From contig NZ_AP029048.1 in the NCBI RefSeq assembly GCF_040371545.1, positions 1,550,001 through 1,614,000 of the forward strand: a stretch of 64,000 bases of DNA, written 5' to 3'. The notes under the pieces are model-generated. The model saw only the letters and a program-made list of their open reading frames with translations, searched no databases and was not told the DNA's origin. This DNA is from Synechococcus sp. M16CYN. GTDB taxonomy: Bacteria > Cyanobacteriota > Cyanobacteriia > PCC-6307 > Cyanobiaceae. Shown piece by piece: positions 20,205 to 29,949 of the stretch. Each line of letters opens with the position of its first letter. Positions within the stretch are counted from its first letter, which is position 1. The position numbers were made by a program, and so were the translations under genes.

Positions 20205-21248
20205 TTATCGAGAGACATCGCGTTTCAATTCCTTCAACGCCTTCACGATTTCAGGCAGCTTGCTAAACGTGGCGGCGCAACGCAACCAGAGACGATGTGG
20301 AATAGCCGGGAAGCCACTAACCAGCTCACCAGCCGCCACTTTGCCCTGGATACCACTCTTGGCGCTCACAGTCGCTCCATCACCTACAACGGCTCCGTTG
20401 CCCACGCCGACTTGTCCAGCTAAAATAACGCCGTTGCCCAGTTTAGCACCCCCCGCGATGCCTGCTTGAGAGGCAAAGGCGCAGCTGCGACCAATAGTTA
20501 CCCCGTGGCCAATTTGAACAAGATTATCGATCTTGGAGCCGGCTCCGATGCGAGTTTGTCCTACGGATGGACGGTCAATCATGGTGCCACAACCCACTTC
20601 AACGCTGTCTTCCAGTACCACTTGACCGGTTTGAGGCATCTTGCGCCAGCCGTGGGTCGTAGGTATGAAACCAAATCCCTCTGAACCAATTACAGCGTTT
20701 GAACTCACCACACATCCATGCCCGAGACGACTGCCAGGATGGAGTACGGCATTGGCATGCAACTCACACTCATCACCAACTTCAACGTCGTTGTAAATCA
20801 CCACGCCAGGATGAACAATGCAATTTGCTCCAATGCGACTACTCGCACCAATGCAAACCCGTGGAGCGATGAAGGTGCCGGGACCTACCACCGACCGCTC
20901 ATCGATCACAGCGGTGGGATGAACCTCTGCTAAAGGACGTTTACGCGGGTGCAGCAGTTCTAGCGCCTCTGCGAAAGCTAGGCGTGGATTGGCGATTACA
21001 GCAAAAGGAATGTTTCGCTCGCTTGCGATTTGAATTAAGTCTTGCTGATCGGGAAGAAGTAGAGCACCAGCGACTGATTTATTGAGTGCAGAGACTAGGG
21101 AATGACCCTTTTCCAAGAAACTTAGCTGGTTTTCATGAGCTTGTTCGAGAGAGGCTGCACCAATAAGTATCGGATCGATGTTCAATTGGCTCCAGCGAAA
21201 TCCTGCTTCGCTGGTTTGTAAGTTTTCAACTAGGGCACTAAAACGCAT
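20205..21248 (-). CDS. lpxD: UDP-3-O-acylglucosamine N-acyltransferase
   Basis: A 347-residue left-handed beta-helix acyltransferase of lipid A synthesis. The N-terminal uridine-binding domain (residues 1-100) is followed by hexapeptide repeats such as [20 protein letters not shown], with the catalytic histidine in [11 protein letters not shown] and a C-terminal helix. It adds the second fatty acyl chain to glucosamine in the inner membrane leaflet. Its presence means the cell still makes lipid A. It is 32 bases upstream of the leuB start. Confidence 0.92.
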   Translation of the reverse strand: MRFSALVENLQTSEAGFRWSQLNIDPILIGAASLEQAHENQLSFLEKGHSLVSALNKSVAGALLLPDQQDLIQIASERNIPFAVIANPRLAFAEALELLHPRKRPLAEVHPTAVIDERSVVGPGTFIAPRVCIGASSRIGANCIVHPGVVIYNDVEVGDECELHANAVLHPGSRLGHGCVVSSNAVIGSEGFGFIPTTHGWRKMPQTGQVVLEDSVEVGCGTMIDRPSVGQTRIGAGSKIDNLVQIGHGVTIGRSCAFASQAGIAGGAKLGNGVILAGQVGVGNGAVVGDGATVSAKSGIQGKVAAGELVSGFPAIPHRLWLRCAATFSKLPEIVKALKELKRDVSR

Positions 21249-21301
21249 AGTCTTGTGAAACGGCTTCTTGGGTTCTAGAAGTGTTTGTAATCTGTATGAA
21301 G

Positions 21302-22375
21302 TTATCGATTTTTGAGAACTAAAGCATCACGGTGTATCACCACCGGAGATCCAGTTACGCCGAGCCTTGATACCAAGGCTCGGCGTAACTGGACACTGGT
21401 CTGAGAGCAAAGACCACGTCCCAGTTCAACACCGTTGGGATCCAACAACATCACAACTTGATTAGCATCAAAGTCTCCATTCACCGCAGTAACACCAACT
21501 AGAAGTAAAGACGCTCCTCGATACAGAAGCGCCTCACAGGCTCCCGCATCTAATTGAAGCTCTCCCTCTGGTTCAAGAACATGAGCTAACCAACTGCGAC
21601 GATTACCCAAAGGCTCAGGATGGGGATGGAAAATGGTACCTCCTCGCTCTCCTTGAAGGAGCCTCCCTAATCTTGTGGGATCACGTCCGTCTGCTAACTG
21701 AACAGTGACCCCACTAGCTGTAGCGATTCTTGCGGCGGCTAGTTTGGTAATCATGCCTCCAGTACCCCAACGCCCTCCATTACCAGCATCAATCTTCAAA
21801 TGTTTTAGCTCCTGAGGGTGTTGAACATCTGTGATTGGTCGCGCGGCGGCCTCGATACGCGGATCAGAAGAATACAAGCGATCCACGTCAGTTAGTAGGA
21901 TCAGTTGCTGAGCCCCCACGGCTGCTGCAACTAATGCAGACAGTGTGTCGTTGTCGCCGAAACGTAGTTCAGCCGGTGAAAGGGCATCATTTTCGTTAAT
22001 TATAGGGAGCACGCCCCAAGTCAAAAGCTGTTGCAATGTGCCTGACGCATTTTGATAACGGCGACGATCTACTAGATCAGATCGGGTCAGCAACACCTGA
22101 GCGACAGATAAGCCGTGTGCTGCCATCGCACGCTCGTAAAGAGCCATGAGATGTCCCTGACCGATAGCGGCGGCAGCCTGGAGAGCTATTACGGAATTGG
22201 GTCGCTGACTAAGGTTCAGTTTCTGACAGCCCAGACCTACAGCTCCACTGGTTACCAGTAATACATGATCCCTGCGTCGTATAGCCGCGGCAATCACTGC
22301 GGCATAGCCATCAATCATTACAGCTGTATTCTCCCGCAAGAGGCTCGTGCCAAGCTTCACGGTCCACAGCGTCAT
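21302..22375 (-). CDS. proB: glutamate 5-kinase
   Basis: A 357-residue enzyme that phosphorylates glutamate for proline synthesis. ATG 22375 ([13 protein letters not shown]) is the family start and overlaps the stop of the YqeG gene in ATGA, so the two are coupled. The amino acid kinase domain (residues 1-260) shows [17 protein letters not shown] and [12 protein letters not shown]; the C-terminal 95 residues are a PUA domain. A 19-bp perfect inverted repeat lies within codons 328-342 (see the repeat entry). Confidence 0.93.
   Translation of the reverse strand: MTLWTVKLGTSLLRENTAVMIDGYAAVIAAAIRRRDHVLLVTSGAVGLGCQKLNLSQRPNSVIALQAAAAIGQGHLMALYERAMAAHGLSVAQVLLTRSDLVDRRRYQNASGTLQQLLTWGVLPIINENDALSPAELRFGDNDTLSALVAAAVGAQQLILLTDVDRLYSSDPRIEAAARPITDVQHPQELKHLKIDAGNGGRWGTGGMITKLAAARIATASGVTVQLADGRDPTRLGRLLQGERGGTIFHPHPEPLGNRRSWLAHVLEPEGELQLDAGACEALLYRGASLLLVGVTAVNGDFDANQVVMLLDPNGVELGRGLCSQTSVQLRRALVSRLGVTGSPVVIHRDALVLKNR
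21350..21393. repeat. perfect 19-bp inverted repeat inside proB
   Basis: TCCAGTTACGCCGAGCCTT is followed, after a 6-base loop, by its exact reverse complement. It encodes part of [14 protein letters not shown] near the end of the PUA domain of ProB. The mRNA would form a very stable stem about 50 bases before the stop codon. Confidence 0.9.
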
Positions 22376-22893
22376 GCCGTAAGGACCCCCATGCATCTCG
22401 CCAGGGTGCGCTCTAAGCGCTGAATTCGATCGTTTGAGCATGCACCGCCGTCGACACGAACCGGGCGCACAAGCACAGTGTAAAGTCCGAGTCGATTCCC
22501 GCAGAGCACATCAGTAAACAGGCGGTCACCAATCATCGCGATGCGTTCAGCAGGTAGATCAAGATCCGCTATCACACGTCTTAAGGCTCCGCGTCGGGGC
22601 TTGCCAGCCCCAGCAGTAAAACTCACCCCGATCTGAGCAGCTACGTCTGAGATACGGCTGCGCGAAGGGTTATTGCTGAATAGATGCAATTGCAGTCGCT
22701 GGCCGGCTTCCATTAGCCAAGCTAGAACCGGTCCCGGCAGCGTGACATCATGCCCCGGCAAGAGAGTGCGATCCACATCTAGTACAGCGGCTCTAATGCC
22801 TCGAACGGTCAGATGAGATAACGATAAATGAGCAACGGTGAGGCCGGGATCCCAGTTGGGCTGCAACCAGTGCCGACATGTTATTTTGACCAC
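22372..22893 (-). CDS. YqeG family HAD-type phosphatase
   Basis: A 173-residue member of the haloacid dehalogenase superfamily. The nucleophile motif is VLDVDRTLLPG (near residue 38), the second motif LHLFSNNPS, and the third IAMIGDRLFTDVLCGN. The family is close to phosphatidylglycerophosphatase GEP4/YqeG, so a role in phosphatidylglycerol synthesis is possible but not proven here. The N-terminal LQPNWDPGLTVAHLSL is typical of cyanobacterial members. Its start overlaps the end of the DUF3727 gene by 13 bases and its stop overlaps the proB start. Confidence 0.85.
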   Translation of the reverse strand: MVKITCRHWLQPNWDPGLTVAHLSLSHLTVRGIRAAVLDVDRTLLPGHDVTLPGPVLAWLMEAGQRLQLHLFSNNPSRSRISDVAAQIGVSFTAGAGKPRRGALRRVIADLDLPAERIAMIGDRLFTDVLCGNRLGLYTVLVRPVRVDGGACSNDRIQRLERTLARCMGVLTA

Positions 22894-23435
22894 TCGCGTT
22901 CCCCAAATTCAGCTTCGATGCGAGGCTGAATTTGATCGAGCTCGCTCTTACTAAGAAGTTCTGCTTGACCATCTACCATCCGCACTAAAATGAGAAAAGG
23001 ATCGAGAGGAATGTACAAACCATATTCCTGAATATCCACCATAAAGCTCACCAAAAGCTCAAAGGTCTCTACGTCATCACCAAAATCATCTTCATCCTCT
23101 AGTTCTTCCAAATCCTCTTGTTCAGGGTCCTCAAGTTCCCCACCCACTGTAAGAGTGATAGCCGAACGCATTAAAACCAAATCATGCTCCTGAAGCACCA
23201 CATCTGCAACAGAGAGAATTAGCTCGTTACTCGCTACGCCTGTGATCGGTTCAGGTTCATCGTCGTCTCGTAACCGGAACAGCGAAACCGGTGTATCAAC
23301 GGGTGAGAGCAGGGCATAGTCCTGACCATTCAATGGAATTAGATACTCGAGAAAGCACAGAAGACCATGACCTTCTTGATCGTACACCAACAGCGTTGGA
23401 TGGTCACCACTCTTTTCTGCTCCGATGTCCGACAT
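22881..23435 (-). CDS. DUF3727 family protein
   Basis: A 184-residue soluble protein. The N-terminal part (LLVYDQEGHGLLCFLEYLIPLNGQDYALLSP) is of the DUF1292/YrzB type, and the C-terminal part, including YGLYIPLDPFLILVRM and LLSKSELDQIQPRIE, is typical of DUF3727 of cyanobacteria and plastids. A strongly acidic insert lies at residues 102-121. The function is unknown. It belongs to the ruvX-DUF3727-yqeG-proB series, with a 40-base gap after ruvX. Confidence 0.85.
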   Translation of the reverse strand: MSDIGAEKSGDHPTLLVYDQEGHGLLCFLEYLIPLNGQDYALLSPVDTPVSLFRLRDDDEPEPITGVASNELILSVADVVLQEHDLVLMRSAITLTVGGELEDPEQEDLEELEDEDDFGDDVETFELLVSFMVDIQEYGLYIPLDPFLILVRMVDGQAELLSKSELDQIQPRIEAEFGEREWSK

Positions 23436-23475
23436 CGTTGCCCCCTAACTAGGGTTAGGATCCACCATTGATGAA

Positions 23476-23934
23476 TTAGGTGCTCACTTTTAGAGCGATC
23501 AGCTGGACCGGTTTAAGCGCCGGCCCCTCCCAAAGCCACTGCTCCAGTAACAAAACAGCTGCCGCACTGTCTAGCTTACCAGTCCGATCATTCCGCAAAC
23601 CGTAGCGTTCCTCTGCTGCCCAGGTGCTACTGTGCTCATTAACCCAAGCCAAACGCAAGTTCAGGTTACGGGCCAATCGTGAGCCATAACGACGATAGTA
23701 CTCAGCTTGTGGTGTGAACTGACCCGCTGCATCCATGGGCAAGCCAATAACAAGTCCCTTTACTGTTCTGCGAAGACAATGGCTACGCAGAACCGTGAGA
23801 TCTGCTTTAAAATGCCTTCTGTGGAGAGCAGGCAAGGGCGTCACAGTGATGCCTAAAGGGTCACATCCAGCGAGACCGATACGTCGCCGGCCTATATCCA
23901 AACTGAGCACGGAACATACAAAAGACATGATCAA
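23476..23934 (-). CDS. ruvX: RuvX/YqgF family putative Holliday junction resolvase
   Basis: A 152-residue RNase H-fold protein. The first catalytic Asp is in VLSLDIGRRRIGLAGCDPLG; VKGLVIGLPMDAAGQ and VNEHSSTWAAEERYG are the second and third motifs; the last Asp is in KLDSAAAVLLLEQWL. Members act on 16S rRNA 5' ends or Holliday junctions. Its ATG overlaps the stop of the GNAT-like gene by four bases. The start may be ATG 23934 or the ATG two codons later. Confidence 0.88.
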   Translation of the reverse strand: MIMSFVCSVLSLDIGRRRIGLAGCDPLGITVTPLPALHRRHFKADLTVLRSHCLRRTVKGLVIGLPMDAAGQFTPQAEYYRRYGSRLARNLNLRLAWVNEHSSTWAAEERYGLRNDRTGKLDSAAAVLLLEQWLWEGPALKPVQLIALKVST

Positions 23935-24962
23935 CGAGGCCCAAGGGTTGGGTTGGGCAAGGGTGTCCCCTGTGGACGAAGTCGGCTGAATACTTCATCC
24001 AGGGAACGACTGATGTGAAGGTTCCGGTGGGCGATGTGGCGCCGCCACATACTTCGACCAAGAAGCAGTTGCTCAGCTCCCCGCTGCCAACCTTGCGCCT
24101 CAAGAATTTGTCCGAGTAGCACATCATCAAAGTCAGTAACTAGAGTATGAGGAGCACCCTGTTGCAAAATCCGTGCAAGCATCACGGGCAACGCTCGATC
24201 GAGTCGGGTGTCCCAAGCCATACCACGAAGTAACTCAAAGTTGCGTTGCTCACTGCTTTCCGTGAGACGAATGCAACCTGCAAGGACGGTCTCACCATCC
24301 ATCAATATACCGCAACCAGGGCCACTTCTATCTAGAATATCTAACCAATGCCGATCTTTAATTTGGCGAAGGTGACTGAAATTACCAATTTGTTCAACCG
24401 ACCAGAGTAACTGGGCCGTATGGCGATTGATGGGACACCAAGTCACGCTATCCGCCAAGACAGTCTGCTGAGCGTTGATGGATAACCGCGGAGGTAACCA
24501 ACTTTGATATGGCCTCAAAGGCTGAAAACCCAGCTCTCTTAAAAGTGCGATGGCATCGACATCGGATGCTGGACAACGAATCACCCAGCTGTAGGACTGA
24601 GGAGTGCCTAAATGGAGGGCATTTTGCAGTAAATCGTGCCGCACCTCTCGAAGACTATGGTTGCGGACCTTCCCAATCAGTTCTGGCAAGTGCAGCGTCC
24701 AGCACGTGCCACGGCGGTTGTAGGGATAGATCACTATCATTGCCAAAAGCTGATCGGCTTCCAGGGCTACAAGACATCGGGGCGAACGGCTGGGCAGTAT
24801 GTCGGGGAAGCGTTGCTCAAATCGAGCCAGCCAATCGCTGATCAGAAACGTCTGAAAACGCGGCAGACTCCCTGAGTCGGCGATCACCCTGCAACGCGCC
24901 AAGTGGGCAAGATTAAGTGGTTCAATACGCAGGGAAGACAGGACTGGTTCAGCCATCACCAC
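23931..24962 (-). CDS. GNAT-like protein, conserved in cyanobacteria
   Basis: A 343-residue soluble protein with two halves that both resemble acetyltransferase folds: the first includes CLVALEADQLLAMIVIYPYN, the second CGILMDGETVLAGCIRLT and LVTDFDDVLLGQILEAQGW. The acetyl-CoA P-loop is not clearly preserved, so activity is uncertain. It lies between the CofE-like gene and ruvX on the same strand and overlaps ruvX, which suggests a shared transcript. No substrate can be inferred. Confidence 0.65.
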   Translation of the reverse strand: MVMAEPVLSSLRIEPLNLAHLARCRVIADSGSLPRFQTFLISDWLARFEQRFPDILPSRSPRCLVALEADQLLAMIVIYPYNRRGTCWTLHLPELIGKVRNHSLREVRHDLLQNALHLGTPQSYSWVIRCPASDVDAIALLRELGFQPLRPYQSWLPPRLSINAQQTVLADSVTWCPINRHTAQLLWSVEQIGNFSHLRQIKDRHWLDILDRSGPGCGILMDGETVLAGCIRLTESSEQRNFELLRGMAWDTRLDRALPVMLARILQQGAPHTLVTDFDDVLLGQILEAQGWQRGAEQLLLGRSMWRRHIAHRNLHISRSLDEVFSRLRPQGTPLPNPTLGPR

Positions 24963-24996
24963 TCCCTACTACAACACTGCACTCACAATGTATCGC

Positions 24997-26166
24997 TCAA
25001 TTCAGCCCTGGGCGTATAAGGACCAGCGGTGTGCGCTGATTTGCATTGCCAGCCGGATTAAGTCGTAGAGCGCGATGCAGCAAAGCTTCATCACAACCAG
25101 CACTGGATGCCAGCACCTTCACCCGACTGAGATCATTAACGTCAACGACGGCAACGTCGACTCCCAGGGCAGTAGCAGCCTCGCGACAAAAGGAAGCAGA
25201 GTGCCTAGGTCCGAGAACAAGGCTTTGATCGTAAGGCGGCGTCGTTCCTGTAACGTCATCGATCAAACGCGCTTGACATCCTGCTAAGCGGTAGAACCAG
25301 CCCGGGACTCCGACCAATCTCATTAGCAATCCACCAAGGAAGGCAACTAACACGCGGCTTGGTCCCACCACATCAATCAAAACCTGCATGCCACAGGCCG
25401 AGGCCAGACTACTGGTAGGATGGAAAGCCCGACAAACTAATCGCGCCACCATACTCGGTTCTACTTCGCTAGGATGCCGATACCGCCCCTGAATTGTAGC
25501 CAAAGGAGTTTCACCAAGGGTTAACACATCGCCGGGCTCGACGATAGCAGAAGCGTATCTCCGAAGTACCTCGATTGCATCATCCAGGGGTCCTAAAAGG
25601 TGAGTTTGTAAAGGCAGGACCTGACAGCCATCACCAGGTATGAATTGGGCTTCGGCTGCAGTGAGTGGTAGTGGATGAGACAAAGGTACCACCACGCCCT
25701 GACGACGCTGAAGGTGGCCGAACGGTCCGTAGTTTCCCCAATGCACGTCTACCCAAAGGCTGTCGACACGTTCGAGAGGATATGGACCTACGATGTCAAT
25801 GGTGATCTGAACCCGCGTAGTTTTGCCACCTTTTACGATATAGGCCACCCAATACCTATCCGGCCTGGTCTCCTCATCGGGATGATCGGCCTTAATGCTT
25901 GTGTTAACTTGAAAAATTGATGGATCGGCTTTGCCCAGGAGAACAGGATTCACCCTCAATTCAGGTATGAAAACTTCCATCTGTAAATGGGGGTTATGAA
26001 TCTCAAGTACTCCTTCAGCTCTGAGTTTTCCAGGACAGCTGCTCACTGTCCAATTAATGGGGTGCATCTGCAGAGGTGAGGAGGGCCTTAGCCGGTGACG
26101 AAGCTCCAACCAGACCACGCCAAGTCCGAAAGCAAGTAGAGCAATCAATAGAGACATGGTAAACAC
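24997..26166 (-). CDS. membrane-anchored F420-0:gamma-glutamyl ligase (CofE)-like protein
   Basis: A 389-residue protein with one N-terminal membrane helix (residues 1-20), a beta-rich domain to about residue 190, and a C-terminal domain resembling CofE: EPGDVLTLGETPLATIQGRYRHPSEV and VDVNDLSRVKVLASS. Cyanobacterial genomes often carry this family annotated as F420 ligase, although most of these cells are not known to make F420, so the true reaction is open. It is followed by the GNAT-like gene 34 bases away. Confidence 0.7.
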   Translation of the reverse strand: MFTMSLLIALLAFGLGVVWLELRHRLRPSSPLQMHPINWTVSSCPGKLRAEGVLEIHNPHLQMEVFIPELRVNPVLLGKADPSIFQVNTSIKADHPDEETRPDRYWVAYIVKGGKTTRVQITIDIVGPYPLERVDSLWVDVHWGNYGPFGHLQRRQGVVVPLSHPLPLTAAEAQFIPGDGCQVLPLQTHLLGPLDDAIEVLRRYASAIVEPGDVLTLGETPLATIQGRYRHPSEVEPSMVARLVCRAFHPTSSLASACGMQVLIDVVGPSRVLVAFLGGLLMRLVGVPGWFYRLAGCQARLIDDVTGTTPPYDQSLVLGPRHSASFCREAATALGVDVAVVDVNDLSRVKVLASSAGCDEALLHRALRLNPAGNANQRTPLVLIRPGLN

Positions 26167-26212
26167 CGGGGAATTTGGCCCGGCAGCGTAGGCGGCATTC
26201 GCTAGCGAGACC

Positions 26213-26755
26213 TCAGTGTGCCGTCACCTCAATGTTGACTTCGTTGAAGCTGCCTTCTTGGTTGATCTCACCCAGGTTAGGGGCTGGAAGCCCAGTGGCG
26301 GAACTAATGGCCTCATTAATCGCAGCGAGTGGCACTTGGCCTTCACGATCAAAAACAACCTGGCCATCCGGCCTGATGACTACCACCTGGGGGATCAATC
26401 CATGCCAGTATGTCAGTGGATCGGAAACACCAGTTGTCGCTCGCCCCTGCAACCTATCGGTAGTAAGTGGAATTAGGTCAATGCCACGCCCCCAAAGACG
26501 CTGAAGTTCAGATACCACAGGCGCAAAGCGCTTGCTGACGGCGCTATCGTCCAGATAATAAACAATTACAGCCGTGCGGCCAGCTTCCATTGCATCATCC
26601 AGCGTATTCACTGACGGCACGAGCGAGCCATTACCCGCATAAAGGGCATAGATATTGCCATCATAGCTATCGCTGTTAAGAACTGCACCAGCAGGGGAAA
26701 CCCCTAATAACAGCGCTGCAAACGTACTGAGCAGTAAGCAAAGCAGAGAGGTCAT
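26213..26755 (-). CDS. lumenal thioredoxin-fold protein, photosystem I accessory type
   Basis: A 180-residue protein with a signal peptide (LLCLLLSTFAALLLGVSPAGA, residues 4-24) and a thioredoxin-like domain: VIVYYLDDSAVSKRFAPVV takes the place of the active-site helix and LIPQVVVIRPDG has the cis-proline. No CxxC is present, so it is not a disulfide reductase. Related cyanobacterial proteins carry the name thylakoid membrane photosystem I accessory factor; I infer a thylakoid lumen location. It lies 46 bases before the CofE-like gene. Confidence 0.7.
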   Translation of the reverse strand: MTSLLCLLLSTFAALLLGVSPAGAVLNSDSYDGNIYALYAGNGSLVPSVNTLDDAMEAGRTAVIVYYLDDSAVSKRFAPVVSELQRLWGRGIDLIPLTTDRLQGRATTGVSDPLTYWHGLIPQVVVIRPDGQVVFDREGQVPLAAINEAISSATGLPAPNLGEINQEGSFNEVNIEVTAH

Positions 26756-26794
26756 TCAACCGATGTCGCAGACGCCATTATGAGATTCAAATTA

Positions 26795-28420
26795 TTAGTT
26801 ACGACTGAGACTGCGCCCCATGCCTTGGGCCATGCCACGACTTACCAAACCGATCGCACGTCCGAGCACCTGTGTGAGAAATACGGCTGCAAGGTCACCG
26901 AATCGGCGAACCAAAACTTGCACCTGCGGTGCCAAAGCATCACGTATCTCTAATAACAATGCCACCTGACGTTGCCACCAGCCCAATTGGTTTAGTTCCT
27001 GGTCACGTGGTTCGGTAAGCTGGAGCGGTTCGATCCGACCCTGACGCAGCTGGAATAACATGCGACGGCTTTCATACAGTTGAATTGGGCGCTCAATCCA
27101 ATCAGACCAGCGCATTTGAGTATTAAGCCGATTCCGTAAGCGATCCAATTCCCGTGTGGCTAAAAGGGGGTCGCATAGCAGGTATCTCCGTAGCTCTGGC
27201 CATCGACCACAGGACTCGAGTAATTCAGATCCAATCAGCTCTGCAGTTCGAACCAACCAATTGCTCACCAACGTTTCCATTTGTAGGAGAGCCCGGGGGT
27301 CATAAGACGGCAACAACTGACCATTCACCAGCACTGGTTGATCCACCAGTAAAGGCGCAAGCATGGCAAGGGAACTCAGTAATTCTCCATCGTCTCCACT
27401 GAGATCGGCTTGCTCTAACAAAACAGCAACGACAGGCCGAAGTTCACCATCACGGGGAATCTGCACGTAGCTGCCCACCATGGCAGTTATGGCACGCTGT
27501 CGCAATTCAAGCTGAAGTTGAACCCACATCGCGTGCAAATCTGCTGCATGATCCATCGTCCGCAAATGAATCAGCACACGATCCAGTTGCTGAAGTAGTG
27601 CAAGCAGTAACTCGCGACGACGCTCAGGGTGTAAGCCTTCGATGGCCAGCAATCGACCAGTCGCATTGCTTAAGCCTGCCTGAACAGACCCATCAAGGCG
27701 CTCTCGGATTGCTTCCCAAATGGCTGTAGCATTACACCCACGTAGGGTGATTGCCGTTTGTTCGAGCTGGGCTGGGCCACGAGACAGTGGTTGGCGCGCA
27801 GGTAACGTATCTTCGAAGCCGAACCGCAGCGGCCCCCAGAGTACGAGCAAGACTTCGCGGGCACTCCGCAATTCGCGCGACCGCCCCTCGAGTAGCAAGC
27901 GTAGCAATGGCTGCGACAGCGACGGGTTCAACATCGCCTCGATTGATCGAAGCTCGTTGTTGATCTGTCGGAGGCCACTTACTAGTAACGACTGACCGAA
28001 GCTCATGGTGGCGGACTTAGAAGCGGAGGCACGGGCTTGAACTTTTAAGCGCACCACCCGTCCGCCGGTCAATAACAACTGGATCGATTCGGTGAGCGTA
28101 TTCAAGTCGCAGTTTTGCAATAGCCCACTAGCAGAGAGGCTCAGCAGCTGCTCACGAGTAGCGGGAAGATTCGGAGGTAGGAGTAGAAGAAGTGGTGCCG
28201 GTTGCCAGCGCTTTTCCAACCTGGTTACTTCCTGCTGGATAACTTCAATGGAAACAACGGCATCGATAGACCATATGACTAAAGCCGGGTGGTTAGCCAA
28301 ATGCTCCGCCTCGAACCTAACATCCCAATCCGGGTTAGCCGTAGCCAGTCGCATAGCTAAAGATTCCTTGAGCAGATCTGGGGCCAGCAACAAAATCTGT
28401 ATCGAAAAAGAAAGAGACAA
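26795..28420 (-). CDS. DUF3685 family protein (Ycf55-like)
   Basis: A 541-residue protein. Residues 1-120 resemble a response-regulator receiver fold (IQILLLAPDLLKESLAMRLA, ALVIWSIDAVV) but without a clear phosphorylatable aspartate set. The rest is a long helical region with ELRSAREVLLVLWGPL and a C-terminal LVRRFGDLAAVFLTQVLGRAIGLVSRG that matches DUF3685. Related proteins occur in red-algal plastids as Ycf55. The function is unknown. It heads the minus-strand run ending at the class II aldolase gene. Confidence 0.8.
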   Translation of the reverse strand: MSLSFSIQILLLAPDLLKESLAMRLATANPDWDVRFEAEHLANHPALVIWSIDAVVSIEVIQQEVTRLEKRWQPAPLLLLLPPNLPATREQLLSLSASGLLQNCDLNTLTESIQLLLTGGRVVRLKVQARASASKSATMSFGQSLLVSGLRQINNELRSIEAMLNPSLSQPLLRLLLEGRSRELRSAREVLLVLWGPLRFGFEDTLPARQPLSRGPAQLEQTAITLRGCNATAIWEAIRERLDGSVQAGLSNATGRLLAIEGLHPERRRELLLALLQQLDRVLIHLRTMDHAADLHAMWVQLQLELRQRAITAMVGSYVQIPRDGELRPVVAVLLEQADLSGDDGELLSSLAMLAPLLVDQPVLVNGQLLPSYDPRALLQMETLVSNWLVRTAELIGSELLESCGRWPELRRYLLCDPLLATRELDRLRNRLNTQMRWSDWIERPIQLYESRRMLFQLRQGRIEPLQLTEPRDQELNQLGWWQRQVALLLEIRDALAPQVQVLVRRFGDLAAVFLTQVLGRAIGLVSRGMAQGMGRSLSRN

Positions 28421-28875
28421 ATCTTAATAACTAAAAGGTTTAAGATTAACGTAACTACGTCTTTATGCAATATCTCAAAAATAGACGACCCTATGTACTG
28501 CTTACTGCTAATCTGAATGCGTAAAAGTTGATGCAGAAGCGTATATGTTATTCGACGATTGCTCCCACATCGATATAAGTAAAGTGGTTTGTGCAGAGTC
28601 ACTCTGCGGCGCAGTTGAGTCACCCGTCACTCGCTAGCGTTTCTTTGTTTGGTGGATATTAGGCTTTTTGAAAATATCGCGAGTATTCAAATCTTCTTCG
28701 TCATCCCCCAGTAAGATTGCCGTCATTCGTCATTGATAGTTCAAATGCACGCCAAGTCATTAGCGCCGTCTGAACCAATGCCTAAGATGGTTTATGTTTA
28801 TTTGGTTTAGGTGATCACCGGTATCGGCAGAGGGACTTCATACCAGCCACAAAACGCTCTTCACAAGCTCAGCGA
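28421..28875. other. non-coding gap
   Basis: I see no gene, hairpin or RNA here. It presumably holds the promoter of the DUF3685 gene on the minus strand. Confidence 0.5.
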
Positions 28876-29643
28876 TTAAGCCAGATTGCTAGAATTACCT
28901 GTTATATCTTGCAATCGGTCCTCACTAATCGCGCTGATAGCCTCAGCTAAATCAACTCGACCATCATAGAGTGCCCGCCCGACTATGACACCTCCCACAC
29001 CAAGGGCCTCTAACGGAAGAAGGGCGAGTAGATCGGCCATGCATCCAATTCCCCCAGAGACAATTACAGGGATGTTGCTTACCTCAGCTATTTGACGCAG
29101 ATATTGAATATTGGGGCCAGCCAGCGTGCCGTCGGTAGCAATGTCTGTTGTAATGATCGCTGCGATTCCAGATCCACTGAAGCGGCGAACGAGATCCGTT
29201 GCCAGGATATCGCTTTGCTCGAACCAGCCTCGAGTTGCAACCTTACCGTTCTTGGCGTCGATACTAACTACAACGGCACCCGGGTGATGCTTAGCTAAAG
29301 CATCCACCAAATCGGGTCTTTCGACGGCCACCGTACCTAAAATAATACGATCTAATCCACAGTCGAGTAGTTTTTCAGCGTGCTCCAATGAGCGTAAACC
29401 ACCCCCTAGCTGCACAGGAATTTCAAGAGCAGCGACAATGGCTTGGACTACAACACTGTTCGTCGGTTGACCTCGCTTAGAGCCGTCTAAATCCACAAGG
29501 TGTAACCGTTTTGCCCCTTGGTTTTGCCAGTGAAGAGCTTGTGTCACAGGATCTTCACTGAAATGGGTAATTCGATTGTAGTCTCCCTGATACAAACGCA
29601 CACAGGCACCGTTAAGCAGATCGATAGCAGGAATAATTTCCAT
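28876..29643 (-). CDS. hisA: ProFAR isomerase of histidine synthesis
   Basis: A 255-residue TIM barrel that isomerises ProFAR to PRFAR. MEIIPAIDLLNGACVRLYQGDY contains the N-terminal catalytic Asp; LHLVDLDGS, PVQLGGGLRS, ITTDIATDGTLAGPN and VSGGIG are the family phosphate-binding and active-site motifs. The start at ATG 29643 is standard. It is transcribed away from the epimerase gene at 29950, leaving a 306-base divergent promoter region. Confidence 0.95.
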   Translation of the reverse strand: MEIIPAIDLLNGACVRLYQGDYNRITHFSEDPVTQALHWQNQGAKRLHLVDLDGSKRGQPTNSVVVQAIVAALEIPVQLGGGLRSLEHAEKLLDCGLDRIILGTVAVERPDLVDALAKHHPGAVVVSIDAKNGKVATRGWFEQSDILATDLVRRFSGSGIAAIITTDIATDGTLAGPNIQYLRQIAEVSNIPVIVSGGIGCMADLLALLPLEALGVGGVIVGRALYDGRVDLAEAISAISEDRLQDITGNSSNLA

Positions 29644-29949
29644 GAAGTTGGACTAAAAAGGACCATCCATCCTGCAGGAGTGCAGTCTTAATGGGTCTAA
29701 GGTTGATGATAGTGATAATAAAAGTTCTTCCATCAGAACCCTTCTTAAATTAAGCTATTAGAGAAGCTATTAATTTCAATGTTTCCTCTGACATTTTATG
29801 TATACATCTTAGATTACGATTAAATTATTAACTTAATGAGATAACGCTGGGTTTACAATACGATCCAGGATTCACTCGATCCCTTGGGTTTTCGTGTCTA
29901 AAATTATTTGTCATCACTCTTGTGCTGACTAATCCGAAGATTCAACGTC
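29644..29949. promoter_or_regulatory. divergent intergenic region of hisA and the epimerase gene
   Basis: 306 AT-rich bases between two divergent starts, so promoters for both genes must lie here. I cannot single out -10 and -35 boxes with confidence. No ORF is present. Confidence 0.4.
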
